From Methylosinus sp. C49 (lineage in GTDB: Bacteria; Pseudomonadota; Alphaproteobacteria; Rhizobiales; Beijerinckiaceae): a stretch of DNA of 64,000 bases. The stretch is from assembly GCF_009936375.1 (NCBI RefSeq), contig NZ_AP022332.1, positions 62,001 to 126,000 of the forward strand. Direction: 5' to 3'. Positions 36,763 to 43,882 of the stretch are shown here, one piece after another; within the stretch, counting starts at the first letter, position 1; every line of letters starts with the position of its first letter. The translations under genes and the position numbers were made by a program. The notes beneath the pieces were generated by a model. The model had not been told where the DNA came from. It did no database searches and was given only the letters and a program-made list of their open reading frames with translations.

Positions 36763-37239
36763 TCAGCCGACCGCGCTTCGCGCCTTCGGCTTTTTCGTCG
36801 AGCAGCTCATTTTCTCGATCAGATTGCCGCGCGCCGTCTCCAGCACGCGCATCAATGTCGCGCGATCCTCGTCGCTGACGCCGGCCAGCGCCTCCTGGCG
36901 GGTCGCCTCGGAGATGGGCGCTATGGCCTCGACGACAGGCCAGGCCGCCTCGGTGAGGAACAGCAGCCAGACGCGCCGGTCGGATTCATGCGGCCGGCGC
37001 TCCACCAGGCCCATCGCCTGCAGCCGATCGACCGTGCGGCCGAGCGTGATCGGCTCGAGATCGAGCATTTCGGCGAGCACGCACTGGCTGACGCCCTCAT
37101 TGCGCGACAGATAGGCCAGGGCCTGGGTCTGCGCACGCGTCAGGCCCAATTCGCGGGCATTCTGCTCGAACCGCTTGCGCATCAGCCGCGCTGCGTCATG
37201 CAGCAGAAAGCAGAAGGTGGTCGGCGGCGGCGAGGGCAT
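36763..37239 (-). CDS. MarR family transcriptional regulator
   Basis: A 158-residue winged-helix regulator. The DNA-binding domain spans residues about 30-100 (LTRAQTQALAYLSRNEGVSQ, then LAEMLDLEPITLGRTVDRLQ, then ERRPHESDRRVWLLFLT with the wing DRR). It is the first gene of the leftward RND pump locus, 78 bases before the permease. An imperfect 22-bp palindrome starts 25 bases upstream of its ATG, consistent with autorepression relieved by a pump substrate. Confidence 0.92.
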   Translation of the reverse strand: MPSPPPTTFCFLLHDAARLMRKRFEQNARELGLTRAQTQALAYLSRNEGVSQCVLAEMLDLEPITLGRTVDRLQAMGLVERRPHESDRRVWLLFLTEAAWPVVEAIAPISEATRQEALAGVSDEDRATLMRVLETARGNLIEKMSCSTKKPKARSAVG

Positions 37240-37264
37240 TAGGCGCGCTTTCTATAGCAGTGCT

Positions 37265-37286
37265 TTTGATGAGCATGCTTATTAAA
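37265..37286. promoter_or_regulatory. Palindromic operator candidate upstream of marR
   Basis: A 22-base AT-rich inverted repeat, TTTGAT-GAGCATGCTT-ATTAAA, in which 18 of 22 positions are symmetric about the AGCATGCT core (37272-37279). It lies 25 bases upstream of the marR start on the minus strand, where its promoter should be. Size and placement fit a MarR-dimer operator. Confidence 0.6.
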
Positions 37287-37476
37287 TAGATGCGGCGCGC
37301 CGAATTCAAGCCCCGCCCGAGCCGCCTCCGCCCTTCGGAAGAAAATTTCGGCCCTATTTAGGATGAGGGCAGGAGCCGATTGCCGCTCGCGCAATCGCGC
37401 CTATCGTAATTATGGCAATTCGGCGCCGAGACGATCCCAGCCATCACGGCTGAGCGACAAAGGGAGGATGACGGGA

Positions 37477-37722
37477 ATGAGGCTGCTATTGGCTTGCACA
37501 TTCTTGCTGATCTGCGCGGCCTCGGCCGACGCCGCGCAGCGCGGGTCGGCCCGCCAGCGCTCGGCCTGCACGGACGACGCCTATAAATTCTGCGAGCGCT
37601 ATGTGCCGGACGCCGCGGCGGTGGAAAGCTGCCTGAAGGCCAATTTCGGCGGGCTCAGCCGCGCCTGCAAGGCGCAGATACAAGGGGCCGCGGCCGCCAA
37701 GAAGCGCGGCCGCCGTCACTGA
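37477..37722 (+). CDS. Small exported cysteine-rich protein, 81 aa
   Basis: The start at 37477 is preferred because GGAGG sits nine bases upstream; the ATG at 37468 abuts the same site. A signal peptide (MRLLLACTFLLICAASADA) precedes a four-cysteine module CTDDAYKFCERYVPDAAAVE then SCLKANFGGLSRACKAQI, which resembles the cysteine-rich repeat common in small exported proteins of Hyphomicrobiales. A basic tail (KKRGRRH) ends the protein. Probably periplasmic; function unknown. Confidence 0.72.
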   Translation: MRLLLACTFLLICAASADAAQRGSARQRSACTDDAYKFCERYVPDAAAVESCLKANFGGLSRACKAQIQGAAAAKKRGRRH

Positions 37723-37735
37723 AGGCGCTCGCGGC

Positions 37736-38041
37736 TCACATGCGCCGCGCGAAACGGCGGATGTCGACGCCGTTCTGGGCGAGAAGATCGCGCAAGGCGG
37801 GCGGGAGATTTACCACGCGGGTGGCGTTGCCGTCATATTGGCAGGCGCTGCGCAGGCTGACGTAATGGCCATAGATGCGATTGGTTTCCTGATCGCCGAT
37901 GACCGAGCGCGCCTCGCCGAGAAGATAACCGACTTGATCTTCGCTGTATTGCGACACCAGCTGGCAGCCGACGGCGACCTTTTCGGCGCATGCCGGAAAA
38001 GAGACCAAGGTGACAACGGCCGCCGTTACGAGAATCTTCAT
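37736..38041 (-). CDS. Small exported protein of unknown function, 101 aa
   Basis: A signal peptide (MKILVTAAVVTLVSFPACA) precedes about 80 residues with two cysteines (GCQLVSQY and SACQYDGN) that may pair. I do not recognise a family. It is convergent with the cysteine-rich gene, 13 bases between stops. The 284-base gap to its right (38042-38325) holds its promoter region, a short hairpin GCCCG/CGGGC at 38294-38310 and the promoter of the next gene; nothing else was seen there. Confidence 0.65.
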   Translation of the reverse strand: MKILVTAAVVTLVSFPACAEKVAVGCQLVSQYSEDQVGYLLGEARSVIGDQETNRIYGHYVSLRSACQYDGNATRVVNLPPALRDLLAQNGVDIRRFARRM

Positions 38042-38325
38042 GCTGTTTCCTCGATATTGCAGGATAAGAGCGACCTCGTGTCGCGCTGATCTTCGTATCT
38101 GACCTCCTCTCTCTTTCGGAGCTTCTTGGCCGAAGTTTGGCCCGAGGCCTTGGGCGCGCCGCCCGCAGCCGCGCCCGCGGCGCGTCGAAAAGCGAAAACG
38201 CGACTATGTTCAACGGAATGTTTACGCTTAACGCCAATGTTCGGGGCCAGATAAGTCTTTTTCGGGACTTTCGGCCCGATTGTAATGTGTAAAGCCCGCT
38301 CGAGACGGGCGGTTGGAGTAGAGTC

Positions 38326-39174
38326 ATGAGTCTGTCGGCGTCCGGCGATGACCTCCCCTATGCCTCCGGCCCGCTGAGGGCGCGTCCGCTCGGCAATCTC
38401 GCCGCAGTGTCGATGGGCGTCGCGGCGCTTCTGGTGCTGCTGGCCGCGCTCGCCTTCGTCCGCGCGCCGTCGCAGGAGGCCGCGATCGCGCCGGCCGCCG
38501 CGCCAAAGGCGAGCGCCGCGCCCAGCTACGCAAATGCGCCTGCCTCTGCGCCCGCGGCCCCCGCGGAGCGCGTCGCCGCCTTTCGTCTCGAGGCGCCGGA
38601 GATCGACAAGGATCCGAAGATCACCTTCGATCAGCCGCTTCCCTCGGGCGGCCGCCAGGAGACGCACGCCTTCGGCGCCTTCGACACGGGCCGTCCCTAT
38701 CTGCGGCTCGATATTCTCCAGCCCGCCGGCGAGAAGCTCGGCAATTCCGACTTCTTCCTGGATGTGGCGCGCCACGCCGCCCAGGCCGGCCTCGGCGTCG
38801 TCCGCATCGGCCAGCCGACGCCGCTGGTGACGCGCGCCGGCGCCTTCGAGGCGGCGGAGATCAAATTGTCGCTGCGCGAGGGCGGCGTCGCGGCCGCGGC
38901 GGCGGGCGAGCGCAGCTGCCTCGCCATGCGCCTCGTCAACGCCAGCCTGTCGATGGAGATCGCCGGCATCGCCTGCGGCGCCGGCGCCAAGCCGATCGAC
39001 CGCCGCGCCATGGGCTGCCTGCTCGACCGCATCTATTATCTGCCCGCCGGGGACAACAAGGCGCTGGCCCGCTCCTTCCCCAAGACGGAGGGGCCGGGCT
39101 GCCTCGCCGCCGCGCCCGCGAGCGACGGCGAGCCCGCCAAGCCCGCCGCGAAAAAGCGCGCGGCGCGCCATTGA
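38326..39174 (+). CDS. Membrane-anchored protein of unknown function, 282 aa
   Basis: One N-terminal membrane helix (residues about 26-45: NLAAVSMGVAALLVLLAALA) is followed by an Ala/Pro-rich linker and a periplasmic domain of about 200 residues. That domain includes RPYLRLDILQPAGEKLGNSD and a possible disulphide set (SCLAMRLVNASLSM, GIACGAG, MGCLLDRIYY, GCLAA). The pattern resembles conserved exported proteins of Hyphomicrobiales without a known role. It stands alone, with its own promoter region, between small exported proteins. Confidence 0.7.
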   Translation: MSLSASGDDLPYASGPLRARPLGNLAAVSMGVAALLVLLAALAFVRAPSQEAAIAPAAAPKASAAPSYANAPASAPAAPAERVAAFRLEAPEIDKDPKITFDQPLPSGGRQETHAFGAFDTGRPYLRLDILQPAGEKLGNSDFFLDVARHAAQAGLGVVRIGQPTPLVTRAGAFEAAEIKLSLREGGVAAAAAGERSCLAMRLVNASLSMEIAGIACGAGAKPIDRRAMGCLLDRIYYLPAGDNKALARSFPKTEGPGCLAAAPASDGEPAKPAAKKRAARH

Positions 39175-39310
39175 GCGCGTCTACCTAGGGGCGATCCGGC
39201 GCTTTCGTCGGACCGCTTTCAGCTTTCATGAGGCGCCATTCGCGACCGCCGGTATCGCTCGGCGACGTGATTGGTTATGATCCTGTCGATATCGGAATCA
39301 GGAGATGAGG

Positions 39311-39682
39311 ATGCGTCATTTCGTCAGTTTGTCGGCCGGACTCGCCTGCCTTCTCGCCCTCGCGACGGCGGGCGAGGCGCTCGCCAAAACGCATCGCTCC
39401 GCGCATCGTCATTTCATTCCCGCGGAGGGAATCGTCGTGGCGACCGGCCCCATCCCCTATGTGCGCCAGCCGCTGGTGGTTCCGCGCCGCAGCTGGCTCG
39501 ATCCCGGCCCGGTCGTCCCGGTCGGCTCGACCAATCGCTACATGGTGGAAGCCACCTATTTCGCCTATCAGCCGATGGAGGACAATCAGCGCAGCTGGTT
39601 CATGCAGGAGACGCTGCCGAACCGCCGCCGCTTCGAGGTTCTGCCCTATCGCGACGGCATCGCGCCGATCTGGTGGCCCTGA
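39311..39682 (+). CDS. Small exported protein of unknown function, 123 aa
   Basis: The AGGAG site ends at 39304, so the ATG at 39311 (six-base spacing) is preferred over 39305. A signal peptide (MRHFVSLSAGLACLLALATA) precedes a mature part rich in Tyr, Trp, Arg and Pro (RHFIPAEGIVVATGPIPYV, RNRRRFEVLPYRDG-like end, final IWWP). No domain recognised. A strong intrinsic terminator follows 28 bases after the stop. Confidence 0.68.
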   Translation: MRHFVSLSAGLACLLALATAGEALAKTHRSAHRHFIPAEGIVVATGPIPYVRQPLVVPRRSWLDPGPVVPVGSTNRYMVEATYFAYQPMEDNQRSWFMQETLPNRRRFEVLPYRDGIAPIWWP

Positions 39683-39710
39683 GCCCCTCGCCTCTCGGCT
39701 TCGCTTTTTC

Positions 39711-39742
39711 GGCCGGCCCGCGCTTCGCGAGCCGGCCTTTTT
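39711..39742 (+). terminator. Rho-independent terminator
   Basis: GGCCGGC and GCCGGCC pair around an inner CGCG-ctt-CGCG stem, followed at once by TTTTT. It closes the small exported protein gene and isolates it from the rpsD promoter that begins two bases later. Confidence 0.88.
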
Positions 39743-39743
39743 C

Positions 39744-39772
39744 TTGACTTCCTCCGCTCGCGCGGATAATCA
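39744..39772 (+). promoter_or_regulatory. Predicted housekeeping promoter of rpsD
   Basis: TTGACT (39744-39749) and TAATCA (39767-39772) are separated by 17 bases, a good sigma-70-type pair. It is placed directly after the upstream terminator and about 225 bases before the rpsD start codon. Confidence 0.6.
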
Positions 39773-39997
39773 CCCCCGGTCCGGCGCGGGGAAACCTTCG
39801 CCGGCCCGCACCCGTGGCCGCTCCTGAGCGGCCTGTCGGCCGGTTTCCGGCAGAGGAGGGCGCGTTCTTTTGACGCGAGAGGCACGCCTCGTCGCGCGGG
39901 AACGTGGTTCGGCGACGCTCGCCTCTGACCGAGGCTGAGCGCGGCGTCTCGTTTTCGCGCTTTTACGAGGCTGCGAAAAGGAAGAGGACGCCGGCAA
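39773..39997 (+). other. Long structured leader of rpsD
   Basis: About 220 bases lie between the predicted promoter and the GTG start of rpsD with no gene in them. They contain strong hairpins, including GGCCGCT-cctg-AGCGGCC at 39816-39833, GCCGG-ttt-CCGGC at 39839-39851 and GAGGC-ac-GCCTC near 39890. Such a leader could hold an S4-binding autoregulatory structure, as rpsD-linked mRNAs do in other bacteria, but no known class is recognised here. A ribosome site (aagag/gaggacg) precedes the start. Confidence 0.45.
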
Positions 39998-40615
39998 GTG
40001 ACGAAACGCGCCGAAGCCAAATATAAAATCGATCGCCGTCTCGGACAGAACATCTGGGGCCGCCCGAAGAGCCCGGTGAACCGTCGCGAATACGGACCCG
40101 GCCAGCACGGCCAGCGCCGCAAGGGCAAGCCCTCCGACTTCGGCACGCAGCTCAAGGCCAAGCAGAAGCTCAAGGGCTATTACGGCAATATCTCCGAGAA
40201 GCAGTTCCGCAAATATTATGCGGAGGCCATCCGGCTGAAGGGCGACTCGGGAGACAATCTGATCGGCCTGCTCGAGCGCCGTCTCGACGCCGTGGTCTAT
40301 CGCGCCAAATTCGTGCCGACCGTCTTCGCCTCGCGGCAGTTCATCAACCACGGCCACATCAAGGTGAATGGCCGCCGGGTGAACATTCCATCCTATCTGG
40401 TGAAGCCGGGCGACGTCGTCGAGGTGAAGGAGAGCTCGCGTCAGCTCGTCATCGTCCTCGAGGCGGTCGGCCTCGCCGAGCGCGACGTGCCGGAGTATTA
40501 CGAGGTCGACCATCAGAAGCTGACGGCCAAGCTCACGCGCATCCCGCTGCCCTCTGAAGTGCCCTATCCGGTGCAGATGGAGCCGAATCTGGTCATCGAG
40601 TTCTACTCGCGCTGA
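39998..40615 (+). CDS. rpsD: 30S ribosomal protein S4
   Basis: A 205-residue primary 16S rRNA-binding protein. The start is GTG at 39998 ([16 protein letters not shown]). The S4 RNA-binding domain is clear ([20 protein letters not shown], then [20 protein letters not shown]). It is monocistronic, between its own promoter/leader and a perfect terminator hairpin. Length is normal for alphaproteobacteria, which lack the zinc-binding cysteines. Confidence 0.98.
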   Translation: MTKRAEAKYKIDRRLGQNIWGRPKSPVNRREYGPGQHGQRRKGKPSDFGTQLKAKQKLKGYYGNISEKQFRKYYAEAIRLKGDSGDNLIGLLERRLDAVVYRAKFVPTVFASRQFINHGHIKVNGRRVNIPSYLVKPGDVVEVKESSRQLVIVLEAVGLAERDVPEYYEVDHQKLTAKLTRIPLPSEVPYPVQMEPNLVIEFYSR

Positions 40616-40623
40616 TCGACATT

Positions 40624-40650
40624 CGCCGGCCCGGAGCTTTCGGGCCGGCG
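40624..40650 (+). terminator. Terminator hairpin after rpsD
   Basis: CGCCGGCCCG and CGGGCCGGCG form a perfect 10-bp stem with a seven-base loop, starting nine bases after the rpsD stop. The T-run is poor (TATCTCTATC), but the stem is very stable. It may also serve the leftward EF-G-like gene that ends at 40662. Confidence 0.75.
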
Positions 40651-40661
40651 TATCTCTATCG

Positions 40662-41546
40662 TCAGGCCGTGGCGCTGGGGCGAGCGGAGGCCGCGGGGCG
40701 GAAGGGCGTATCGTCCTCGGGCGCAATCGGCGCATAATGGCCGAAGCGCAGTTTATGGCTCGCGCGCCCTTTGGCCAGCGCGCTCAGCGCATCCCCATAG
40801 CCCAGCAGTTCCGCGAGCGGCGCGGTCGCCGTGATCCGCGTGGTCTCGTCGCCCTGCTCCGCCTTCAGAGCCTGCGCGCGCCGGCCGCGCAAATCTTCGA
40901 TCACCGCTTCCGCAATGTCATTGGGCGCGACTGTCTCGACGCTCATGATCGGCTCGAGCAATTCGCTGCTTTTGGCCAGAGCCTCCCGCGTCGCGGCGCG
41001 CGCGGCGATCTCGAAGGCCAGCACCGACGAATCCGAGCCATGCCCGGCGCCGTCCACCAGGGCCGCTTTCAGCTCCACCACCGGTCGGCCGAGAATGACG
41101 CCGCTCTCCACCACAGAGACGATTCCGCGCTCCACGCCATCGACGAATTCCGCCGGAACGGAACTCTCCGGCGCACGATTCTCGAAAATCTCGCCGCCCG
41201 CGCCATCCGTGTCGAAGACGAGCTTCACGCGGGCGTATTGGCCGGGCCGCTTATGGGTGAAATCGATTTCCTGGCGCCGCGACAGGCGCTCGCGATAAGC
41301 GACGCGCGGCGGGCCGATGATCGCCTCGACGGGCGACAGCTCCTGGAAGCGCGCGACAATGTCGCGCAGCCCCTCCTCGCTCGCCGCCTCGAGCAGCGCC
41401 TGTGTTCCGCCGATCACATCCAAATCGGAGACGCGCAGTCCGGGCGCGCCGGCGGACAGCCGCGCGAGCGCCTCGACGAGTTCCTCCCAATCGCGTTCGA
41501 GCTTGGGCTCTATCGTCACCGAGACGAGCAGCGGCGAATTATTCAT
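40662..41546 (-). CDS. EF-G-like protein lacking the GTPase domain (domains III-V only)
   Basis: A 294-residue protein whose whole length matches the C-terminal half of translation factor EF-G. Domain III gives VSVTIEPKLERDWEELVEAL; domain IV gives GPPRVAYRERL, GQYARVKLVFD, PAEFVDGVERGI and HGSDSSVLAFEIAARA; domain V gives LLEPIMSVETVAP and LAKGRASHKLRFGHYAP. There is no G domain or domain II upstream: the ATG at 41546 follows a short gap after the neighbouring gene's stop, and the extra 31 codons upstream show no similarity. The domain III motif GELHLDI is changed (EEGLRDI). Unlikely to be a decayed gene because the frame is intact and conserved residues persist. Possibly a ribosome-binding paralogue without GTP hydrolysis. 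Confidence 0.85.
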   Translation of the reverse strand: MNNSPLLVSVTIEPKLERDWEELVEALARLSAGAPGLRVSDLDVIGGTQALLEAASEEGLRDIVARFQELSPVEAIIGPPRVAYRERLSRRQEIDFTHKRPGQYARVKLVFDTDGAGGEIFENRAPESSVPAEFVDGVERGIVSVVESGVILGRPVVELKAALVDGAGHGSDSSVLAFEIAARAATREALAKSSELLEPIMSVETVAPNDIAEAVIEDLRGRRAQALKAEQGDETTRITATAPLAELLGYGDALSALAKGRASHKLRFGHYAPIAPEDDTPFRPAASARPSATA

Positions 41547-41645
41547 GACGGCCTCCCCACATCTCCCGTCGCCGGCGGCGAATCGGGAGCAGGCGAGGCT
41601 AGCGGCGGCGTATGACAGGACGTCATACGCCGCGCTCACGCCCGC

Positions 41646-42398
41646 TCAATTGCGGCGGGCGAGGGAGCGCAGAAAGCCCTCCATATCCTCGGTCAGCTCT
41701 TGATCGATGGCGGGCGCCAATTTCAGCAGCAGATTGGCGACGAATGCCTGATCATTGCGCTTTTCCTCGAGCACCTCGCGCAGCACGGGGACATTGTCCT
41801 CGATATGGGTGAGGAAGGAAATGCCCTTCTCCAGCGTCTCCGTCCAGCGCTCGCGGCTCCACAGCGCCAGTGGATACATGATCTCATGGACGAAATTGGA
41901 TTTGCGCGCAGCTTCGAAGAAGCGAATGCCCGCGTTCCAATTCTCCTTGGCGCGCATGGGCGGCGGCGGAATGTCGCCGAGCAGCATCTTCTTGCCGGCG
42001 GCGCCGACGTGATCCTCGAGGCTGATGGGCGGGTCCATCGGCGTGCGGAAGGCCCATAGCGAGGTCGAGCCGGGGAAATCCTTGCCCATGGCCTCGGTGA
42101 GCGCCGCCTCGACCTTGTCGGCGGCCGCCTTGTCGCCCTTGAGCGCGGCCGTCATGAAGAAGGCGAAGACCGCGTCGCCGCCGTAAGTCACCGCCGCAGC
42201 GGCCTTCAATTGCTGGTCCGTGAGCTTGGGCGTGACGCCGTCGGCGGGAACCGTCACATCGCCGGCGCGCAGCGCGGTGATGAAGGTCGTGATCTCCAGC
42301 CAGCCCACATAATTGGCGATGAAGGCGTCGGGATCGACATAGACGATCGCCAGATTGAGAGGCTGCTTGCGCTTTTGCAGTTCCGCCATGTCCGTCAT
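41646..42398 (-). CDS. Unknown soluble protein, 250 aa
   Basis: I do not recognise this family. It is a soluble, mostly helical protein with LAIVYVDPDAFIANYVGWLE near the start, AVTYGGDAVFAFFMTAALKG in the middle and HEIMYPLALWSRERW in the second half; the final third resembles a helical bundle. The gene lies 91 bases after the Rieske-protein gene and 99 bases before the EF-G-like gene, all leftward, so the three may form a transcription unit. Two ATGs (42398, 42389) are close together. Confidence 0.7.
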   Translation of the reverse strand: MTDMAELQKRKQPLNLAIVYVDPDAFIANYVGWLEITTFITALRAGDVTVPADGVTPKLTDQQLKAAAAVTYGGDAVFAFFMTAALKGDKAAADKVEAALTEAMGKDFPGSTSLWAFRTPMDPPISLEDHVGAAGKKMLLGDIPPPPMRAKENWNAGIRFFEAARKSNFVHEIMYPLALWSRERWTETLEKGISFLTHIEDNVPVLREVLEEKRNDQAFVANLLLKLAPAIDQELTEDMEGFLRSLARRN

Positions 42399-42489
42399 GG
42401 AATATCCTTCCTGTCCCCAGTCTTTGCTGTCCCAGGTCTATGCTTGGGCGCTCGCGCCTGAGCCCCTCTCTCGGGCGCGGCGCCCGTCC

Positions 42490-42861
42490 TCACTCGTCCG
42501 CCAGCATCACGCCGGTGATGCAGACGTCGCCATCGTCGATCACGAGCGAGAGAGGCGTCAGCTTTCCGCCTTGGCACGGGCCGATGAAGCAATGGCCGGT
42601 GTCGAGATCGAATTGGGCGTGATGCCGCCCGCATTCGATGAAATTGCCCGACTCGTCGAGGAAATTGCCGGGCGAGGTGTCGAGACGCATCTGCTCATGC
42701 GGGCAGGAGTTCTCGAAGCCGTAGAAATTATTGCCCTTGCGGGTGATGAGGATCGGCCACGGATTGGTGTCGCCGTTGTCATAGGCGCGCATCAGGACAA
42801 AGCCATGGGCTTGGCCGTCCTCTATGTGGCCTGTGCGACAAATCACAAACAGATCGTCCAT
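42490..42861 (-). CDS. Rieske-type [2Fe-2S] ferredoxin
   Basis: A 123-residue soluble Rieske protein. The cluster ligands are C-P-H in NSCPHEQMRLD and C-G-R-H in ECGRHHAQFDLDTGHC, the CxH...CxxH pattern of Rieske ferredoxins that serve oxygenases or other redox enzymes. The ATG at 42861 (MDDLFVICR) has aaagggg upstream; the ATG at 42882 has none. No oxygenase gene adjoins it. It heads the leftward group with the unknown 250-aa protein and the EF-G-like protein. Confidence 0.9.
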   Translation of the reverse strand: MDDLFVICRTGHIEDGQAHGFVLMRAYDNGDTNPWPILITRKGNNFYGFENSCPHEQMRLDTSPGNFLDESGNFIECGRHHAQFDLDTGHCFIGPCQGGKLTPLSLVIDDGDVCITGVMLADE

Positions 42862-43020
42862 GGGCTGACCCCTTTCGAACAAACATCCACGCTCCGTGCG
42901 ACCCGGAGCGGACCCGTGAAAACGGGTAGCAAGCGATGAGCCAGCCTGATCCGACGCTTGACGATATGGTTAGATCACCATATTGAACGAGAGGAATATC
43001 AGACGGAGACCCGCGGCGAG

Positions 43021-43497
43021 ATGAGCGCATCGGCAATCTTGAAGCTCCAAGCAGCCGGCTTCTCGACGGAGCAAGTGACGGCGCTCGCCGAACTCATCGA
43101 CTCGCAGGCGGCCACCAAGGCCGATCTCGAGGCGGCGAAGCACGAGCTCGGCACACAGATCGGTGGCGTGAAGTCCGAGCTCGGCGCGCGCATCGACAGC
43201 GTGAAGTCCGACCTCGAGGCTGCAAAGCACGAGCTCGGCGCACAGATCGGTGGCGTGAAGTCCGAGCTCGGCGCGCGCATCGACAGCGCGAAGTCCGACC
43301 TCGAGGCTGCAAAGCACGAGCTCGGCGGGAGAATTGACAGCTTAGAACATAGTCTCGGCTCGAAGATCGACGCAGCCGATCACCGGCTCGACATGAAGAT
43401 TACCCGTCTCGACGGCGAATTCGCGTTGGTAAAATGGATGCTCGGCTTCACCCTCGCATTCGAGGTCGCCCTCTTCTACAAGCTTTTCCTGCACTGA
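43021..43497 (+). CDS. Coiled-coil membrane protein of DUF1640 type with internal repeats, 158 aa
   Basis: The start at 43021 (MSASAILKLQAAGFSTEQVT) is the family-like start; an earlier ATG only adds 21 unrelated residues. The N-terminal segment (LQAAGFSTEQVTALAELIDS) is typical of DUF1640/CCDC90-like proteins. The middle consists of a 29-residue heptad-type repeat, LEAAKHELGxQIGGVKSELG plus ARIDSxKSD, present twice and partly a third time. The C-terminus is one membrane helix (KWMLGFTLAFEVALFYKLFL). Probably an anchored trimeric or dimeric coiled coil; its role is unknown. Confidence 0.8.
   Translation: MSASAILKLQAAGFSTEQVTALAELIDSQAATKADLEAAKHELGTQIGGVKSELGARIDSVKSDLEAAKHELGAQIGGVKSELGARIDSAKSDLEAAKHELGGRIDSLEHSLGSKIDAADHRLDMKITRLDGEFALVKWMLGFTLAFEVALFYKLFLH
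43126..43335 (+). repeat. Tandem 87-bp coding repeats in the coiled-coil gene
   Basis: Two almost identical 87-base units (43126-43212 and 43213-43299) are followed by the first part of a third (to about 43335). They differ at only a few bases, mostly third positions, so the duplication is recent or maintained by gene conversion. Unit number may vary between strains by slippage. The units are in frame. Confidence 0.85.
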
Positions 43498-43506
43498 GCG
43501 ACGAAG

Positions 43507-43806
43507 ATGCGGGATCGTCCTGAGACTTATGAAGCCTCGCCCTGCGGCGCCGAAAACGCGCTCAAAGCGCAGCTCATCGGCAAGATCGGCCGGCTGATGA
43601 AGGAGCGCGGCTTGAAGCAGGTGGAGGCCGCGGGCCTGCTCGGCGTCAAGCAGCCGGACGTCTCCAAAATGCTGCGTGGCGATTTGCGCCAATTCTCGGT
43701 CGAGCGTCTGCTGCGTTTTCTGGTGGCGCTGGGGCAGGACGTCGAGATCGTCGTCAAGCCGCCGAACGGGGCGGAGGCTCCGGCTCTGCGCGTCGCGCGT
43801 CTGTGA
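43507..43806 (+). CDS. HigA-like XRE-family regulator, apparently orphan antitoxin
   Basis: A 99-residue protein with a Cro/C1-type helix-turn-helix at about 25-75 (LMKERGLKQVEAAGLLGVKQ, then PDVSKMLRGDLRQFSVERLL). The extended C-terminal pattern VALGQDVEIVVKPP is typical of HigA/RelB-paired antitoxins. No RelE/HigB-like toxin gene lies next to it: the upstream neighbour is a coiled-coil protein nine bases away and shc follows. It may be a solitary regulator left after toxin loss, or may pair with a toxin elsewhere. Confidence 0.82.
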   Translation: MRDRPETYEASPCGAENALKAQLIGKIGRLMKERGLKQVEAAGLLGVKQPDVSKMLRGDLRQFSVERLLRFLVALGQDVEIVVKPPNGAEAPALRVARL

Positions 43807-43882
43807 CGCGGATCGACCATTCTATTGGAAAAGCGAGAAACGAAAGGATCGTGATGACCGAGCTGCGAAGGAGCGCGAAAAT

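Noticed and set aside
43126-43335. Possible CRISPR-like repeats
   Set aside because: The units are directly adjacent without spacers and lie in frame in a coiled-coil gene, so this is a coding tandem duplication.
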